Below are positions 33,382 through 34,159 of a stretch of 34,159 bases of DNA, one piece after another; within the stretch, counting starts at the first letter, position 1, and the number at the start of each line of letters is the position of its first letter. The stretch is taken from the NCBI GenBank assembly GCA_021799615.1, contig JAJZAC010000018.1, positions 1 to 34,159 of the forward strand. The letters run 5' to 3'. Source of the stretch: Actinomycetes bacterium. GTDB lineage: Bacteria; Actinomycetota; Acidimicrobiia; Acidimicrobiales; RAAP-2. Under the pieces are notes generated by a model that saw only the letters and a list, made by a program, of their open reading frames with translations, had not been told where the DNA came from and ran no database searches. The position numbers and the translations under genes are program-made.

Positions 33382-34159
33382 TTATGCCCCTGCCATGGTC
33401 CATCCCCCCGTTGTGGACGACACTCCGAGTGTGCTGAGGCGCGCCAGGTTGACAGCGGCGGCCAAGAGGCTGAAGTCGGCACCGACCTTCTCGGTCCCTC
33501 GAACCCGTGCCCGTCGTCCCCCGTGCTTGCGTCGCATGAGGTGGGCAATCTTTCGCTCGACCTTGGGTCGGGTGGCCCGATAGTCGGCGACCCACTCGGG
33601 GTGCTGTTGGCGCTTGCGTGCCCTGGTGAGTACCCCCTCGTTCAGCCCGACGGTGATGTTGCGGCCCTTGGCCGACGTGGTGCACTGCGATCGGAGTGGG
33701 CACGAATCACATGCGTTGGCGAACTTGGCCAGTCCACTGCCTTTGACGTGTCGTCGGATGGTGACGGTGGTCCCGTTCGGGCAGGTGACGGTGTCGTCTT
33801 CGAGGTTGACCACGAAGCGGTCCTTGGCGAAGAACCCGATCCTGGTGGTCGGCTTCTGGGTCTTGCACTTCGACTCGATGCCTTCGTCTTCGAGGCGGGA
33901 CTGGATCTCACCGGTGCCATAGGCGTTGTCCCCGTAGACGGTGACGGTGTCATCGCCGGCTGCTTCCGCTTCGGTGTCATCGAGAACGGCTGCATCGGTG
34001 GCTTCATCGGCTGACGACTCGTCGTCGTCGAATGCTTCCGCTTCGGTGTCATCGAGAACGGCTGCATCGGTGGCTTCATCGGCTGACGACTCGTCGTCGT
34101 CGAATGCTTCCGCTTCGGTGTCATCGAGAACGGCTGCATCGGTGGCTTCATCGGCTGAC
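33382..34159 (-). CDS. IS1182-type DDE transposase, 5' end outside the window, with acidic tandem repeat
   Basis: The frame is open from the window edge to the stop at 33382 (about 258 residues seen). From the edge it reads an acidic repeat, then 'TVTVYGDNAYGTGEIQSRLE' with the second catalytic Asp, 'RIGFFAKDRFVVNLEDDTVTCPNG', the Cys cluster 'CDSCPLRSQCT', and 'PKVERKIAHLMRRKHGGRRA' with the catalytic Glu, ending 'LLAAAVNLARLSTLG'. This order is that of the IS1182 / DDE_Tnp_1_6 group. No frameshift is seen in this part, so the element may be intact. The repeat lies in the linker just before the second Asp, normally a short acidic loop. Confidence 0.88.
   Translation of the reverse strand, partial: SADEATDAAVLDDTEAEAFDDDESSADEATDAAVLDDTEAEAFDDDESSADEATDAAVLDDTEAEAAGDDTVTVYGDNAYGTGEIQSRLEDEGIESKCKTQKPTTRIGFFAKDRFVVNLEDDTVTCPNGTTVTIRRHVKGSGLAKFANACDSCPLRSQCTTSAKGRNITVGLNEGVLTRARKRQQHPEWVADYRATRPKVERKIAHLMRRKHGGRRARVRGTEKVGADFSLLAAAVNLARLSTLGVSSTTGGWTMAGA
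33961..34159. repeat. 72-bp in-frame tandem repeat in the transposase (at least 2.7 units)
   Basis: Units begin at 33961, 34033 and 34105, spaced exactly 72 bp, and the copies are identical over the bases seen apart from the boundary with unique sequence. Each unit encodes 24 residues rich in Asp, Glu and Ala, including ADEATDAAVLDDTEAEAF. The array runs off the right edge, so the total copy number is unknown and assembly collapse or expansion is possible. Confidence 0.95.

Noticed and set aside
33642-34151. 169-codon minus-strand frame with MKPPMQPFSMTPKRKHSTTTS-type repeats
   Set aside because: It is another frame of the same 72-bp repeat; the transposase frame continues through the region with catalytic motifs and no stop.

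Overview
The window is a very GC-rich stretch with short intergenic gaps and many ATGA/GTGA stop-start overlaps. Gene content is typical of a high-GC actinobacterium: CydABDC in one run, a mycobacterial-type ChsH/Ltp2 aldolase cluster with a FadD17-like ligase, an MMPL/RND-type exporter and several SDRs. The class Acidimicrobiia or a related lineage fits, but this is inference from gene families only; there is no rRNA or other taxonomic marker. No tRNA, rRNA or CRISPR array was seen.

Layout. 126-4284 (minus strand) holds an HdeD-like membrane protein, a retinol-dehydrogenase-like SDR, two translationally coupled double-hotdog thioesterases and a SnoaL-like protein. 4285-4666 is a divergent regulatory region with a 20-bp inverted repeat. 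4667-9196 (plus) holds an RND exporter with a repeat-rich tail, a coupled SRPBCC protein and an SDR. 9362-15480 is cydA-cydB-cydD-cydC, encoding the bd-type quinol oxidase and its ABC exporter, preceded by a DosR/DevR-like box. 15529-16450 (minus) encodes a DUF302 protein and a thioredoxin; their promoter carries a perfect CsoR/CstR-type palindrome. 16671-20164 is phosphoketolase plus acetate kinase. 20199-25496 holds a RhlG-like SDR, a GH13 glucosidase, a crotonase, a zinc-ribbon thioredoxin and a zinc alcohol dehydrogenase. 25588-26682 is a GGDEF protein. 26732-29365 (minus) is a four-gene coupled operon matching the steroid side-chain hydratase/aldolase genes chsH2 (split into two), chsH1 and ltp2, with a divergent fadD17-like ligase at 29463-31265. 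The right end has lower GC: a polytopic GT-C-like membrane protein, then an IS1182-type transposase that runs off the window and carries an acidic 24-residue tandem repeat.

Working together. The middle third (about 9270-20164) reads as a low-oxygen / reactive-sulfur module. It combines an oxidase family noted for high O2 affinity and sulfide tolerance, thioredoxin plus DUF302 under a CsoR/CstR-like operator, and a phosphoketolase-acetate kinase shunt making ATP from sugar phosphates without respiration. The right third is a CoA-thioester catabolic block whose nearest known relatives shorten steroid side chains.

The window is also unusually rich in short tandem duplications (15 to 72 bp units), many in frame inside proteins and some at gene boundaries. 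Function calls rest on reading translations and remembered family sequences, with no database search.
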